A DNA stretch of 64,000 nt from Acinetobacter rathckeae (GCF_015627125.1 NZ_VTDO01000008.1:23032-87031), one strand, 5' to 3'. Shown: positions 44,727 through 53,825, counted from the stretch's first letter. Numbers and translations are program-made. Notes: a model not told the origin generated them from the letters alone.

Positions 44727-45443
44727 TTACCAACCTAACGCTTCTTGTTGTTTTTTAATTAGATTTTTAATGCCTTGCTCTGCAAGCTCAAGCATTTGGT
44801 TTGACTGCTCACGAGTAAACGGTTTATCTTCAGCAGTGCCTTGAATTTCAATAAACTCACCACTTTGGGTCATAACGACATTTAAATCTGTTTGACAGTT
44901 TGAATCTTCTTCATAACATAAGTCTAACAAAGCTTGATCTTGGTAAATACCAACAGAAATGGCAGCAATTAAACCTTTGAGTGGATCTTGCTTGATTCTT
45001 TTGTTTTCAATGAGCGTATTGACTGCATCTACGAGTGCAATTGCTGCTCCAGTAATAGACGCTGTACGTGTACCACCATCGGCTTGAATGACATCACAGT
45101 CAATTGTAATGGTATTTTCACCCAGTTTTTTTAAGTCAACCATGGCACGTAGACTACGGCCAATTAAGCGTTGAATTTCCTGTGTACGGCCACTTTGTTT
45201 GCCACGTGCAGCTTCACGATCAGAACGTGTATGTGTTGAACGAGGTAGCATACCGTATTCAGCAGTAATCCAGCCCTGACCTTTTCCTTTTAAAAAACGT
45301 GGTACATTGTGTTCTACACTCGCAGTACACAATACTTTGGTATGACCAAATTCAATAAGTACTGAACCTTCTGCATAGCGAGTGTATTGACGGGTAATTT
45401 TAACATCACGCAACTGATCTGCTGTTCGTTGGTCAATACGCAT
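44727..45443 (-). CDS. rph: Ribonuclease PH
   Basis: A 238-residue phosphorolytic 3'-exonuclease that trims tRNA 3' ends. The ATG at 45443 gives the family start [14 protein letters not shown]. Motifs: [19 protein letters not shown], the phosphate-site segment [33 protein letters not shown] (key residues RSDREA and [12 protein letters not shown]), [20 protein letters not shown]. Single gene; a hairpin (45500-45521, TTATGGCAT/ATGCCATAA) stands 57 bases before its start. Confidence 0.95.
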   Translation of the reverse strand: MRIDQRTADQLRDVKITRQYTRYAEGSVLIEFGHTKVLCTASVEHNVPRFLKGKGQGWITAEYGMLPRSTHTRSDREAARGKQSGRTQEIQRLIGRSLRAMVDLKKLGENTITIDCDVIQADGGTRTASITGAAIALVDAVNTLIENKRIKQDPLKGLIAAISVGIYQDQALLDLCYEEDSNCQTDLNVVMTQSGEFIEIQGTAEDKPFTREQSNQMLELAEQGIKNLIKKQQEALGW

Positions 45444-45749
45444 AACCAAGTGTCCTTATGTCATATATAAAAATCATTAGTCAAGATTGTAACAGATTTT
45501 TATGGCATTTTTATGCCATAAACTGCTTACGGCTCAGATGTAACCAAGTTGAAAAGTGTAACCTAAAATGTAGATTCATTAAATAATACAATAATTTAAG
45601 TTTTTGTAAGCACTTTATTATCAAGTGCTTTATTTATAGTACAAGCATGAAAATCATACAGAATAACTTTTCCCAAAAGCCCATAAAAAAGTAACGCAAC
45701 AATATCTAATACTTGGATTTTACACGAAGATGTTGTATCAAATGAATAT
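45444..45749. other. Intergenic region with two hairpins
   Basis: About 306 bases between rph (start, minus) and the S41 peptidase gene (end, minus). It holds the hairpin at 45500-45521 in the rph leader and a second one at 45608-45630 (AAGCACTT/AAGTGCTT), which lacks a T run on the minus strand and so is a poor terminator for the peptidase gene. No gene was seen. Confidence 0.4.
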
Positions 45750-46880
45750 TTATTTTATATTCTCTAAATAACTCTGCGCCAACTTTACTTCATTGTCATA
45801 TGCCTGTTGGTCTACTGGTTTGGGTAGTTTAATAGAGGGTGGAATACCAATATTATCAATTTCTTGGCCTGCACGGCGGTGTACATACGTTGTTGCATAC
45901 CAGACATACAACTTTTTAGACGGTGTTTGTTTTTCTCTGATGTTAGAAGCATCTAGTTCGCCATAAGTATTTTGTCCCATGGTCACTACTCTTGGATTTT
46001 GCCTTACAGATTTAACAAATTCTTCACCTGAACTACCGCAATTTTCATCAGTTAAAACTACAACTTTTATAGGGTTTGCCAACACATCCTTTTTAGTAAT
46101 TTTCTCTGAAAGTAAGGTGGTATCATCTTCTGTCATATAGACCCAACCATTTTTTTTAGATTGCATTTTTTTAATAATGGCACCGAGCTGTGCTTTTAAT
46201 TCTTCATCTGGAATACTGTTTTGAATATCTTTGTATGCTTGAATATTGGCAGGTGAAATATAAATTTGGGGTACTTCACTCCAATACTCAGCCTCTCCTA
46301 GAAGTTTAAATAATGGCTCAGCGGCATCATCAAACCCACCTCCATTTTTCCGTAGATCTAAAATTAAGTATTTTGCATGTAAAATATTATCTTGGTTATT
46401 CGCAATTAAGCTTTCTAATTGTTTTTTCACAGAGAGCCCAAAAGAAGGAATAGCAATATAAGAGGTGAATTCTGATAATTTCTGAGTAGTAACTAAATCT
46501 TCTTTTTTAGGCACCATACTTTCTTGCAATTCATTCATAGAAGAGGCTTTTTGTAAGCCGATATGTCCTTTACGAATTGCATTTAAAAAGGGTTTTGAAA
46601 TATTTCTACACTCTTGGATAGAGTTAACACCAGTTACTTTTTCTTTTTGAGACTCTAAAATTTTTTGAATATTTTCAGGATACGACTTCCAATTTTTCCC
46701 TTTTATTCCCGCATCGTTATCTAACAAGAATTGAGCAGTAAAATTAAGATCTTGTAAACATTCTGCAGGTGTCATGGCCATAAAGTCATCTTTTGCATGG
46801 GTCATCTGACTTAACATAAATGAAGTTATAATTAAGGGTAGAGTTTTTAAAGTATGTGTCTTTTTAAAGTATTTAAGCAT
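45750..46880 (-). CDS. Exported S41-family serine peptidase
   Basis: A 376-residue protein with a signal peptide (LPLIITSFMLSQMTHA, cleaved before KDD). The S41 (C-terminal processing/tricorn core) fold is shown by the strand LILDLRKNGGG and by the nucleophile segment VLTDENCGSSGEEFV, where the second Ser is expected to be catalytic, followed by TYGELDASN. No PDZ domain is visible, so it differs from CtpA/Prc. It is richer in AT and Lys than its neighbours, which hints at acquisition or relaxed constraint. Substrate unknown. Confidence 0.85.
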   Translation of the reverse strand: MLKYFKKTHTLKTLPLIITSFMLSQMTHAKDDFMAMTPAECLQDLNFTAQFLLDNDAGIKGKNWKSYPENIQKILESQKEKVTGVNSIQECRNISKPFLNAIRKGHIGLQKASSMNELQESMVPKKEDLVTTQKLSEFTSYIAIPSFGLSVKKQLESLIANNQDNILHAKYLILDLRKNGGGFDDAAEPLFKLLGEAEYWSEVPQIYISPANIQAYKDIQNSIPDEELKAQLGAIIKKMQSKKNGWVYMTEDDTTLLSEKITKKDVLANPIKVVVLTDENCGSSGEEFVKSVRQNPRVVTMGQNTYGELDASNIREKQTPSKKLYVWYATTYVHRRAGQEIDNIGIPPSIKLPKPVDQQAYDNEVKLAQSYLENIK

Positions 46881-46945
46881 CTACTGTTTACCTAATTTTT
46901 ATATTAATAACTTATTTATCAAGGAATCACTCAAAGGATGGGATG

Positions 46946-47041
46946 GTGAAACCACTTAATTCCTTATACAGCGAACAATACTAATATTGCCTACTCGTAT
47001 TTTGTAATTTTCACTTAATATGTATTTTTAATAGTTTCAAG
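46946..47041. repeat. Dispersed repeat element, copy A (96 bp)
   Basis: This stretch starts GTGAAACCAC and ends with ATGTATTTTTAATAGTTTCA. It shares both ends and the internal ATACAGC...AATAC with the 96-base stretch at 61691-61786, with lower similarity in the middle. Its terminal inverted repeat is degraded (TGAAACCA against TAGTTTCA). It lies about 55 bases beyond the Tsx-like gene stop. The relationship was found by eye. Confidence 0.55.
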
Positions 47042-47096
47042 ATACCATCGGATCAGGCAGTGCAGCGAGTACCGCACCACCCTTTAAAACAATCAA

Positions 47097-47951
47097 TTAA
47101 AACTTATAACCTAGGCCAATGTAGTAGCCCCAACCTGTGCTGTTCTGAGCAAAATCACTGCCCCAGTTATTCATTGCACCATCTTTAAATTGGCTACCGT
47201 TATGGAAATAACGTGCGGCTGTGTAAGCACGGAAATTTTTCAAGTTATAAGAAAAAATATGCGTAGATACCAATGCCTCATTAGTACGTGTATTACCACC
47301 AGTCTTTGTACCTAACTTAGAACCAAAATCATAGTTTGAGAATGTGAAGTAATTAATATTACCTCCATTTGAGAAACTATAAATTGGGTAAAAGAATTGT
47401 ACCTGTAAACGCCCGCCATCATTTGATGTATAGGCATTGGCCGCGCCATAGTTTTCCCACTGCTGGCGTGTGTAAATATTTACATTCATTCCCAATTTGG
47501 TGTGGGTATCAATTGAAGTTCCTAGACCGTAGTACAACGTATTTTGACGAGTCAGTACATTATTACCCGCATCGAGTATCCAGTCTGCTGCTACAAACCA
47601 ATCTTTAAATGGGCCAACAGACAAATCTTTACCCGTTAAACGATTCAAAGAAAGTTTAGGCTGATGTTCCATAAACATAAACGATGTGTTTTTATCTTTA
47701 TCCCAAACACCATTAATATTGTCATTACCACCAAAATATTTTGGCGCATCGAAATAACCATACCAGTCGATTGGGCCTGTTTGCCCCATATACTCTAGCT
47801 CTAAATAAGCATTTTCAACTTTTTTGGGGCTGAATTTAATATTATTACTGTAAATTCCCCATAGTGTTGCGTCCATACCCGCAGTTGCCTGCCCCATGCC
47901 ACAAAATGTTGCTGTGGCAGCTAAAACACAGCTCATTAATTTGGTTGACAT
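47097..47951 (-). CDS. Tsx-like nucleoside-specific outer membrane channel
   Basis: A 284-residue outer membrane beta-barrel with a signal peptide (MSCVLAATATFCGMGQATA) and a C-terminal aromatic residue (YYIGLGYKF). The start of the mature protein (WGIYSNNIKFSPKK, LELEYMGQTGPIDWYGYFDAPKYFGG in part) matches the Tsx nucleoside-channel family. AGGAG precedes the ATG. It is divergent from two exported nucleosidases, and a TGGCAT-N5-TTGCT sigma-54 promoter lies at 48027-48042. It should let nucleosides through the outer membrane. Confidence 0.85.
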   Translation of the reverse strand: MSTKLMSCVLAATATFCGMGQATAGMDATLWGIYSNNIKFSPKKVENAYLELEYMGQTGPIDWYGYFDAPKYFGGNDNINGVWDKDKNTSFMFMEHQPKLSLNRLTGKDLSVGPFKDWFVAADWILDAGNNVLTRQNTLYYGLGTSIDTHTKLGMNVNIYTRQQWENYGAANAYTSNDGGRLQVQFFYPIYSFSNGGNINYFTFSNYDFGSKLGTKTGGNTRTNEALVSTHIFSYNLKNFRAYTAARYFHNGSQFKDGAMNNWGSDFAQNSTGWGYYIGLGYKF

Positions 47952-48026
47952 TATATAATGTTCTCCTAAATCACAATTATTATTACAAAGCGATAAACAG
48001 CAAATAGAACCACACTCATTTTAGTA

Positions 48027-48042
48027 AGCAATTTATATGCCA
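48027..48042 (-). promoter_or_regulatory. Sigma-54 promoter of the Tsx-like gene
   Basis: On the minus strand the sequence is TGGCAT, five bases, TTGCT, matching the RpoN consensus TGGCAY-N5-TTGCW at every conserved position. Transcription would start near 48015, about 64 bases before the ATG. It needs an AAA+ activator bound upstream. Confidence 0.75.
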
Positions 48043-48271
48043 CTGGCAATTTGGCTAAATGAATGTAAAATCACATGAATGTTAAAATTAAGTGTCTATT
48101 TTATTTCATTTATATGAAAAAATGTTAATTTTATATACGGGTTTTAAACGATTATTGTGTCATGAGTGATCAAAATATAGTTTTTTTACTTGGTAAAATG
48201 AATTTGTCATTCAAGAACAATGTTTAAAGCCAAAACTTGACCAAGTACCCACCTGTTTTACACACACACTT
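48043..48271. promoter_or_regulatory. Candidate shared activator-binding region
   Basis: The DNA between the two sigma-54 promoters is where an NtrC-type activator should bind. Candidate signals seen are the direct repeat ATGAATGT (48059-48066 and 48075-48082, 16 bases apart), a dyad AATGA-N5-TCATT near 48200-48214 and the inverted pair ACTTGGT (about 48189) / ACCAAGT (about 48243). None matches the NtrC consensus well, so the activator is open. Confidence 0.35.
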
Positions 48272-48287
48272 TGGCACATTGATTGCT
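48272..48287 (+). promoter_or_regulatory. Sigma-54 promoter of the nucleosidase pair
   Basis: TGGCAC, five bases, TTGCT: a full match to the RpoN -24/-12 consensus. The start of transcription would be near 48298, 29 bases before the ATG at 48327, a natural leader length. Confidence 0.82.
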
Positions 48288-48326
48288 TGAAAGTGACGAG
48301 TTGATATATTAATTACGGTAGATGAT

Positions 48327-49223
48327 ATGAAGAAAATTTTGACCTTCTTTATGGCATGTTTGCTATGTAGTAGCGTATTTGCACATAAAATTGATGCAAC
48401 ATCACGTACAGCAATTGTCTGTGCTTTTCAGCCTGAAATTCCTGAGCTTTTAGCTGCACTGAAAGACTCTAAGCAACATGTGGTTAATCGCACTGTGTTT
48501 TATACAGGCAAAATTGGTGATAAAGACGTCGTACTATTTTTATCTGGCATGTCTATGGTCAATGCAGCGATGACGACACAAATGGCTTTAGATCATTTTA
48601 ATGTTAAAAATATTGTGTTCTCTGGCATTGCAGGTGGTGTAAACCCTGCGCTAAGTATTGGCGATGTATCTGTACCAGATCAATGGGGGCAGTACTTAGA
48701 AAGCATTATGGCACGTGAAGTAAACGGTAAATTTGTTGCCCCTGGCTTTTTAAAAACACCTTACCCTAACTTTGGCATGATGTACCCACAAGACGTGCAA
48801 ATTGCCAATGGCACAGCAGCACCTGAAGAAAAATTTTGGTTTAAAGTCGATGCAAACTTACTGGCTCAAGCAAAAATCATTTTAGCCAAACCAGAGCTTG
48901 ACCGTTGTACTACAGATAAACACTGCCTAAGCCACAACCCTAAAGTGATTTTTGGTGGAAATGGTGTGTCTGGACAATCTTTCATGGACAATGCAGCCCT
49001 TCGCCAATTTGCCTCAGATACTTTTAAAGCCAATGTCGTGGATATGGAATCAGCAGCCATTGGACACGTTGCTTATGTAAATAGTGTGCCATTTATCGTA
49101 TTCCGTTCAGTCTCTGACCTTGCAGGTGGTGGTGCAGGCGAAAATGAAGAAGGAACTTTCTTTGCACTGGCTGCAAAAAACTCATCTCAACTCGTCATTC
49201 AATACGTAAAAGCTTTACAATAA
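48327..49223 (+). CDS. Exported MTA/SAH nucleosidase-family protein
   Basis: A 298-residue phosphorylase/nucleosidase superfamily protein carrying a signal peptide (LTFFMACLLCSSVFA, cleaved before HKID), unlike the cytoplasmic housekeeping MTAN. Family features: IVCAFQPEIPELL at the start, FSGIAGGVNPALSIGDV, the ribose/base segment VVDMESAA (Glu 241) and the catalytic Asp 264 in FRSVSDLAGG. A pair of cysteines in CTTDKHC suggests a periplasmic disulfide. It is the first gene behind the sigma-54 promoter at 48272-48287, followed by a second exported homologue after 22 bases. It probably hydrolyses nucleosides in the periplasm; which base is unknown. Confidence 0.85.
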   Translation: MKKILTFFMACLLCSSVFAHKIDATSRTAIVCAFQPEIPELLAALKDSKQHVVNRTVFYTGKIGDKDVVLFLSGMSMVNAAMTTQMALDHFNVKNIVFSGIAGGVNPALSIGDVSVPDQWGQYLESIMAREVNGKFVAPGFLKTPYPNFGMMYPQDVQIANGTAAPEEKFWFKVDANLLAQAKIILAKPELDRCTTDKHCLSHNPKVIFGGNGVSGQSFMDNAALRQFASDTFKANVVDMESAAIGHVAYVNSVPFIVFRSVSDLAGGGAGENEEGTFFALAAKNSSQLVIQYVKALQ

Positions 49224-49245
49224 CTTACTTTTAGGAGTTCTTCTG

Positions 49246-50076
49246 ATGTTTAAAACTGTATTTAAGTCAGTTGTGCTTTCAAGTGCATTAATCGCTGCTG
49301 TACAAGTACATGCAGCAACTACAAAACAAGCCCCTGTTGTTATTCAAGGTGCCTTAGATATTGAAACTGATCGTATGATCAGCCAACTCAAAGGTGTAAA
49401 AACAAAAACCTACGGTGGTTGGCAGTTCTGGGAAGGCACATATCAAGGCTACCCAATTGTGATTTCTCGTACACTGATGGGTATGTCAAATGTTGCAGCA
49501 GCAACCACTTTAGCCATTGAGCACTACCACCCTAAAGCCATTATCAACCAAGGTACAGCGGGTGGTCACGACCCTGAATTGAAAGTATTTGATATTGTAC
49601 TGGGTAAAGAGTCTGAAAATATTGGTGCATTTATTACCGACAAAAAAGCATTGGGTGAAGGCTCTAACTCACTCACATGGCATAAATCATTTAATTTGTT
49701 GCCAAAAAACAATACACCTGAAGAAGAAAGCCGTCACTTACGTTTTGAAGGTGACCCAAAACTCTTAGCTGCAGCAAACAGCCTTAAATCTAGCTATACA
49801 CAAGGTAAAGTGGTTGAAGGTGTGATTGGTTCAGCAGATGTGTGGAATAATGAGTTAGACCGTATTCAATACTTCCACCAAAACTACAAAACCTCTGTAG
49901 AAGAAATGGAAACAGCATCAGCGGCACAAGTGGCTTCACTGTATAAAGTGCCATTTTTAGGTATTCGTGTACTTTCAAACAACTTAACCAACAATGGTAA
50001 CTATAATCCTGGTACGGGTGCTGCCTGCCAAGACTACGTCTTGAATGTTGCCAAAGCCTACTTAGCACAAAAATAA
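49246..50076 (+). CDS. Second exported nucleosidase-family protein, altered catalytic residue
   Basis: A 276-residue homologue of the preceding protein with its own signal peptide (VVLSSALIAAVQVHA, cleaved before ATTK). It keeps GTAGGHDPELKVFD and VEEMETASAAQV (Glu 222), but the catalytic position reads RVLSNN, so Asn 245 replaces the usual Asp. In mammalian-type purine nucleoside phosphorylases an Asn at the base site favours 6-oxopurines, so a different base range is plausible; loss of activity is the alternative. It is second in the sigma-54 operon, 22 bases after the first gene, with its own AGGAG. Confidence 0.82.
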   Translation: MFKTVFKSVVLSSALIAAVQVHAATTKQAPVVIQGALDIETDRMISQLKGVKTKTYGGWQFWEGTYQGYPIVISRTLMGMSNVAAATTLAIEHYHPKAIINQGTAGGHDPELKVFDIVLGKESENIGAFITDKKALGEGSNSLTWHKSFNLLPKNNTPEEESRHLRFEGDPKLLAAANSLKSSYTQGKVVEGVIGSADVWNNELDRIQYFHQNYKTSVEEMETASAAQVASLYKVPFLGIRVLSNNLTNNGNYNPGTGAACQDYVLNVAKAYLAQK

Positions 50077-50203
50077 TCTGATTTTTTTATGGCCTTTGTC
50101 ATAAACAAGGGTCATACTCTCCTCTAAGCCTTATATCGTTTCATGTAAGGACACTTACATTTTTATATTTTACGATTGAAAGTAAACTATGGATTAATGC
50201 AAC

Positions 50204-50830
50204 ATGTCGATACGTGCTGAACGAAAAATTCAAAATAAACAAAAAATTATCGATCACGTGCTACTGCTCAGCTATGAGGGTCAACCCTTTTACAATATTA
50301 GCTTTAGACAAATTGCCCAAGCCGTCGGTTTAGTACCAAGTGCGATTTATCGTTACTTCCCCAACAAAGACTTACTCGCTCAAGCCACAATAGACCAAGT
50401 GGGTGTCTTTATTAAAAGTGGGTTGTTTCAATCACGTGCACGTTTTATGACCCACACTGAGGAAAACAGTGAAGCTCGATTAGCGATGTTTTTTAAATCT
50501 GTTGAGGAACATGCGCTGTATTGGCATTTTTTTGTCTCTGAACGCTGGGGAGGCTACCCTATTTTAGAAAACTGTATTGAGCACGATGTAGATGACCTAT
50601 CTAATGACCTCATGCTCGATGTTAAACGCTTAGAATATTACAAACTATGTGAAGATCCTGTACTCAAAACCTATACAGACCTGCTATTTGAATTATCTAT
50701 GGTATGGTCAAAACAATGGATTAAATTACATAAAATAAATACGCAAATGACCGAAGAAAAACGTTTGTTTTTACATTCTTGCTTTAAAAAGTTTGTTTTT
50801 CTCAAACAAGCACTCATTACACCATCATAA
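50204..50830 (+). CDS. TetR-family regulator (FabR-like)
   Basis: A 208-residue repressor with an N-terminal helix-turn-helix (FRQIAQAVGLVPSAIYRYFPNKDLL) whose YRYFPNKDLL segment is typical of TetR proteins. The ligand domain (ATIDQVGVFI, HFFVSERWGGYPIL) resembles the FabR/DesT group that controls unsaturated fatty acid synthesis. It follows the nucleosidase pair by 127 bases on the same strand and may be unrelated to it. The target is not visible in the window. Confidence 0.8.
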   Translation: MSIRAERKIQNKQKIIDHVLLLSYEGQPFYNISFRQIAQAVGLVPSAIYRYFPNKDLLAQATIDQVGVFIKSGLFQSRARFMTHTEENSEARLAMFFKSVEEHALYWHFFVSERWGGYPILENCIEHDVDDLSNDLMLDVKRLEYYKLCEDPVLKTYTDLLFELSMVWSKQWIKLHKINTQMTEEKRLFLHSCFKKFVFLKQALITPS

Positions 50831-50863
50831 AAAAGATGTATCTTTATATGCAAAGATACATCT
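50829..50863 (-). terminator. dsbA terminator
   Basis: A 12-base stem (AGATGTATCTTT with AAAGATACATCT) has a six-base loop, and on the minus strand it is followed by TTTTTT. It lies 17 bases beyond the dsbA stop; the plus side lacks a T run. Confidence 0.85.
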
Positions 50864-50879
50864 CTAAAACGACCATGTA

Positions 50880-51497
50880 TTACTTCGCTTTACGTTCTTT
50901 TTCAATCAGGTAATTTAGTACCTGTGTCACTTTACCATCTTCACCCTGAATCATATATTTACCATTCACAATCACAGCAGGCACACCTGTTAATTGGTAC
51001 TGTTGAGCCAATTTATTTGACTCAGCCACTTGTGTACTTACAGCAAATGAGTTGTATGCATTATTAAACTGGCTTTCAGATACACCATATTTAGTAAAGA
51101 ATTTTGCAGCAGACGCTTGGTCAAAAATTTGTTGATTATCTACATGAATGGCATGCATCAGTGGTAAATGCGTTTTTTGACGCACATTTAACAACTCAGA
51201 CGCATAGTAAGTGCGAGCACCAGACTCCCAAACAGGGTTCATCGCCGCAGGAGTACGTAAGAATGTCACATCTTTTGGCATCGATTTTAACCATGTTTGC
51301 ATATGCGGTTCTAATTTAAAGCAGTGCGGGCAACCATACCAAAAAAACTCACGAACCAAGATTTTACCGCCTGTTACAGGACTTGGGTTTTTTAATACCG
51401 TATAGTCTTTACCTGCAACAAATTGTTCTGCGGCCATTGCATGTACAGAAAAAGCCATCACTGTTGCGGCAAATCCGTGAATAATAAATTTTTTCAT
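50880..51497 (-). CDS. dsbA: DsbA periplasmic thiol:disulfide oxidoreductase
   Basis: A 205-residue exported thioredoxin-fold protein that introduces disulfides into secreted proteins. Signal peptide (HGFAATVMAFSVHAMA), active site Cys 56-Pro-His-Cys 59 (WYGCPHCFK) and the cis-Pro loop TGVPAVIVNG are present. It is divergent from ubiG. The CPHC dipeptide marks it as oxidising DsbA rather than DsbC/G. Confidence 0.95.
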   Translation of the reverse strand: MKKFIIHGFAATVMAFSVHAMAAEQFVAGKDYTVLKNPSPVTGGKILVREFFWYGCPHCFKLEPHMQTWLKSMPKDVTFLRTPAAMNPVWESGARTYYASELLNVRQKTHLPLMHAIHVDNQQIFDQASAAKFFTKYGVSESQFNNAYNSFAVSTQVAESNKLAQQYQLTGVPAVIVNGKYMIQGEDGKVTQVLNYLIEKERKAK

Positions 51498-51677
51498 AAT
51501 GTCCTGTATATCCTACTCAAATCATATGCTCAGCCTATAGATTACCCTCTTATTCAAAAATATTCATGCCTAAAACGTCTTGTTTGTGTGAAGTTTTTTT
51601 TATCTGATATCACTTTTTTAGCAATACACGCTACACTAGAAAATATAAAATAAAAGATCACGGATTAAGGTATAGAT

Positions 51678-52394
51678 ATGTCAGCATTCAATGTAGATAA
51701 ACAAGAAATTGCCAAATTTGAAGCACTTGCAGAAAAATGGTGGGATCAAACGTCAGAGTTTCGCCCACTGCATGAAATTAATCCATTACGTTTAAACTGG
51801 ATTAACCAACATGCACAAGGCTTACAAGGTAAAAAAGTACTAGATGTTGGCTGTGGCGGTGGCATTCTCTCTGAAAGCATGGCAAGAATTGGGGCAGATG
51901 TTTTAGGCATAGACATGGGTGAAGCACCGCTTAATGTTGCTCGTCTACATGCACAGAAAGAATCTGTAAACAATATCGAATACCAACAAATTCCAGTAGA
52001 AGAATTGGCTAAAACCCATGCAGGACAATACGATGTCGTGACGTGTATGGAAATGTTAGAGCATGTGCCAGACCCTGCATCAATTATTAAAGCCTGTCAG
52101 CAATTGGTTAAACCCGGTGGTCACGTCTTTTTTTCTACCATTAACCGTAACCCCAAGTCTTATTTGTTTGCCATTATTGGTGCAGAATACATTTTAAGAC
52201 TACTGCCAAAAGGCACTCATGACTACCATAAGTTCATTCGTCCAAATGAACTAAAACAAGACATTCAAGCTGCAAACCTCACCTTTAAACACAGCATTGG
52301 CCTGCACTATAACCCAATCACTAAATATTATTGGCTTGCGCCAAATGTTGACGTCAACTACATGGTACATACCCAGCGTGAGGAACAACAATGA
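51678..52394 (+). CDS. ubiG: UbiG ubiquinone O-methyltransferase
   Basis: A 238-residue SAM-dependent methyltransferase carrying out both O-methylations of ubiquinone synthesis. The N-terminal [25 protein letters not shown] is diagnostic, followed by the SAM motif [16 protein letters not shown] and EMLEHVPDP. Its stop overlaps the next start by four bases (ATGA), so it is co-translated with the phosphatase gene. Confidence 0.96.
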   Translation: MSAFNVDKQEIAKFEALAEKWWDQTSEFRPLHEINPLRLNWINQHAQGLQGKKVLDVGCGGGILSESMARIGADVLGIDMGEAPLNVARLHAQKESVNNIEYQQIPVEELAKTHAGQYDVVTCMEMLEHVPDPASIIKACQQLVKPGGHVFFSTINRNPKSYLFAIIGAEYILRLLPKGTHDYHKFIRPNELKQDIQAANLTFKHSIGLHYNPITKYYWLAPNVDVNYMVHTQREEQQ

Positions 52395-53056
52395 AAGCAG
52401 TTTTATTTGACCTAGATGGCACGCTCATAGACACGGCGGCAGACTTCATTCGCATTATTCAAGCCATGTGCAACGCTGAAAATAAACCTGTCATTGATGC
52501 ACAGGCCATACGTGCACAAGTTTCTGAAGGGGCTAGAGCCATGTTGCAACTGGCCTACCCAGATATTTCCCCACAAGATGAGAAATTCACATACTATCGA
52601 CAGCAATTTCTAAATGAATATGAAAATAATATTGCGGTAGAAAGTTGTTTATTTGACGGTATGCCTGAGCTATTGGCCATGCTTGAAGAAAAAAATATTC
52701 CTTGGGGTATTGTGACCAATAAGCCTAGATATTTGTCTGAACGTCTACTTCAAGCACTCAAATTAGATCAACGCTGTGCTGTTTTGGTCTGCCCTGAAGA
52801 TGTCAAACAGACTAAACCAGACCCTGAACCAATGTTTTTAGCAGCCAAACAGATTCAGATCGATGCCAAAGATATTATCTATGTGGGTGACCACCCAAGA
52901 GATATCGATGCAGGACGAGCAGCCAATATGTACACCATCCTTGCAGCGTATGGCTATTTACCGCATGCTCACAAAGATGACCTTAACGCATGGCATGCCG
53001 ATGCGATTGTTCATGATGTAGACACACTACAACAAGAAATAATCAAACACATTTAA
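52391..53056 (+). CDS. mupP: HAD phosphatase, MupP/Gph type
   Basis: A 221-residue haloacid dehalogenase-family phosphatase with [12 protein letters not shown] (nucleophile Asp 8, acid Asp 10), the TNKPR segment and [15 protein letters not shown]. Family databases usually call it phosphoglycolate phosphatase (gph). However, the order ubiG-HAD-yciK is that of Pseudomonas mupP, which encodes N-acetylmuramate-6-phosphate phosphatase in wall recycling, and Acinetobacter uses that route. I favour MupP from the context; biochemical specificity is not visible in sequence. Confidence 0.82.
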   Translation: MKAVLFDLDGTLIDTAADFIRIIQAMCNAENKPVIDAQAIRAQVSEGARAMLQLAYPDISPQDEKFTYYRQQFLNEYENNIAVESCLFDGMPELLAMLEEKNIPWGIVTNKPRYLSERLLQALKLDQRCAVLVCPEDVKQTKPDPEPMFLAAKQIQIDAKDIIYVGDHPRDIDAGRAANMYTILAAYGYLPHAHKDDLNAWHADAIVHDVDTLQQEIIKHI

Positions 53057-53078
53057 GCACATACAGGGAGATGTTTTT

Positions 53079-53825
53079 ATGCCACACACCACATATCAAG
53101 CAGCACCCGACTTACTTAAAGGTAAAATTATTTTAGTCACAGGTGCAAGTGACGGTATTGGTCGTACAGCAGCCATTAGTTACGCATTGCATGGTGCAAC
53201 CGTGGTACTACATGGCCGTACACTCAATAAACTTGAAGTCATTTATGATGACATTGAAAACTTAGGTGCTCCACAACCCGCCATTTTACCCCTACAACTT
53301 TCAAGTGCATCTGTACGTGACTATGAAGCACTTTACAACACACTAGAACAGCAATTCGGTCGGCTTGATGGCATCTTACATAATGCAGGACTTTTAGGTG
53401 AACGCGTCCCTTTAGCAAACTACGACCTCGAAACGTGGGACGAAGTCATGGCAGTGAACCTTAAAGCACCGTTTGCACTCACACAGGCACTCCTACCACT
53501 GCTCGAAAAGTCAGACGATGCCTCTGTTATTTTTACCAGTTCAGGTGTTGGACGTGAAGCACGTGGCTTATGGGGTGCTTATTCAGTATCTAAATTTGGC
53601 ATTGAAGCACTCAGTCAAATTTTTGCACAAGAAAATCAACACCCACACATCCGTTTTAACTGCATTAACCCCGGTGCAACACGTACTGCCATGCGAGCTA
53701 AGGCATTTCCAAATGAAGATCCTCTTAGCCTCCCTACAGCAGAAAAACTTATGCCAAGCTATTTATATTTGATGGGTAAAGACAGCAAAGCAGTGAATGG
53801 TCAAAGTATAAATGCACAAGCATAA
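53079..53825 (+). CDS. yciK: YciK-family short-chain dehydrogenase
   Basis: A 248-residue classical SDR oxidoreductase: cofactor motif VTGASDGIGRTAA, LHNAGLLGE, the catalytic Ser in FTSSGVGREARG and Tyr-Lys in YSVSKFG. The sequence between Ser and Tyr and the C-terminal KAFPNEDP fit YciK. It follows the phosphatase gene by 22 bases in the ubiG operon. Substrate unknown. Confidence 0.88.
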   Translation: MPHTTYQAAPDLLKGKIILVTGASDGIGRTAAISYALHGATVVLHGRTLNKLEVIYDDIENLGAPQPAILPLQLSSASVRDYEALYNTLEQQFGRLDGILHNAGLLGERVPLANYDLETWDEVMAVNLKAPFALTQALLPLLEKSDDASVIFTSSGVGREARGLWGAYSVSKFGIEALSQIFAQENQHPHIRFNCINPGATRTAMRAKAFPNEDPLSLPTAEKLMPSYLYLMGKDSKAVNGQSINAQA

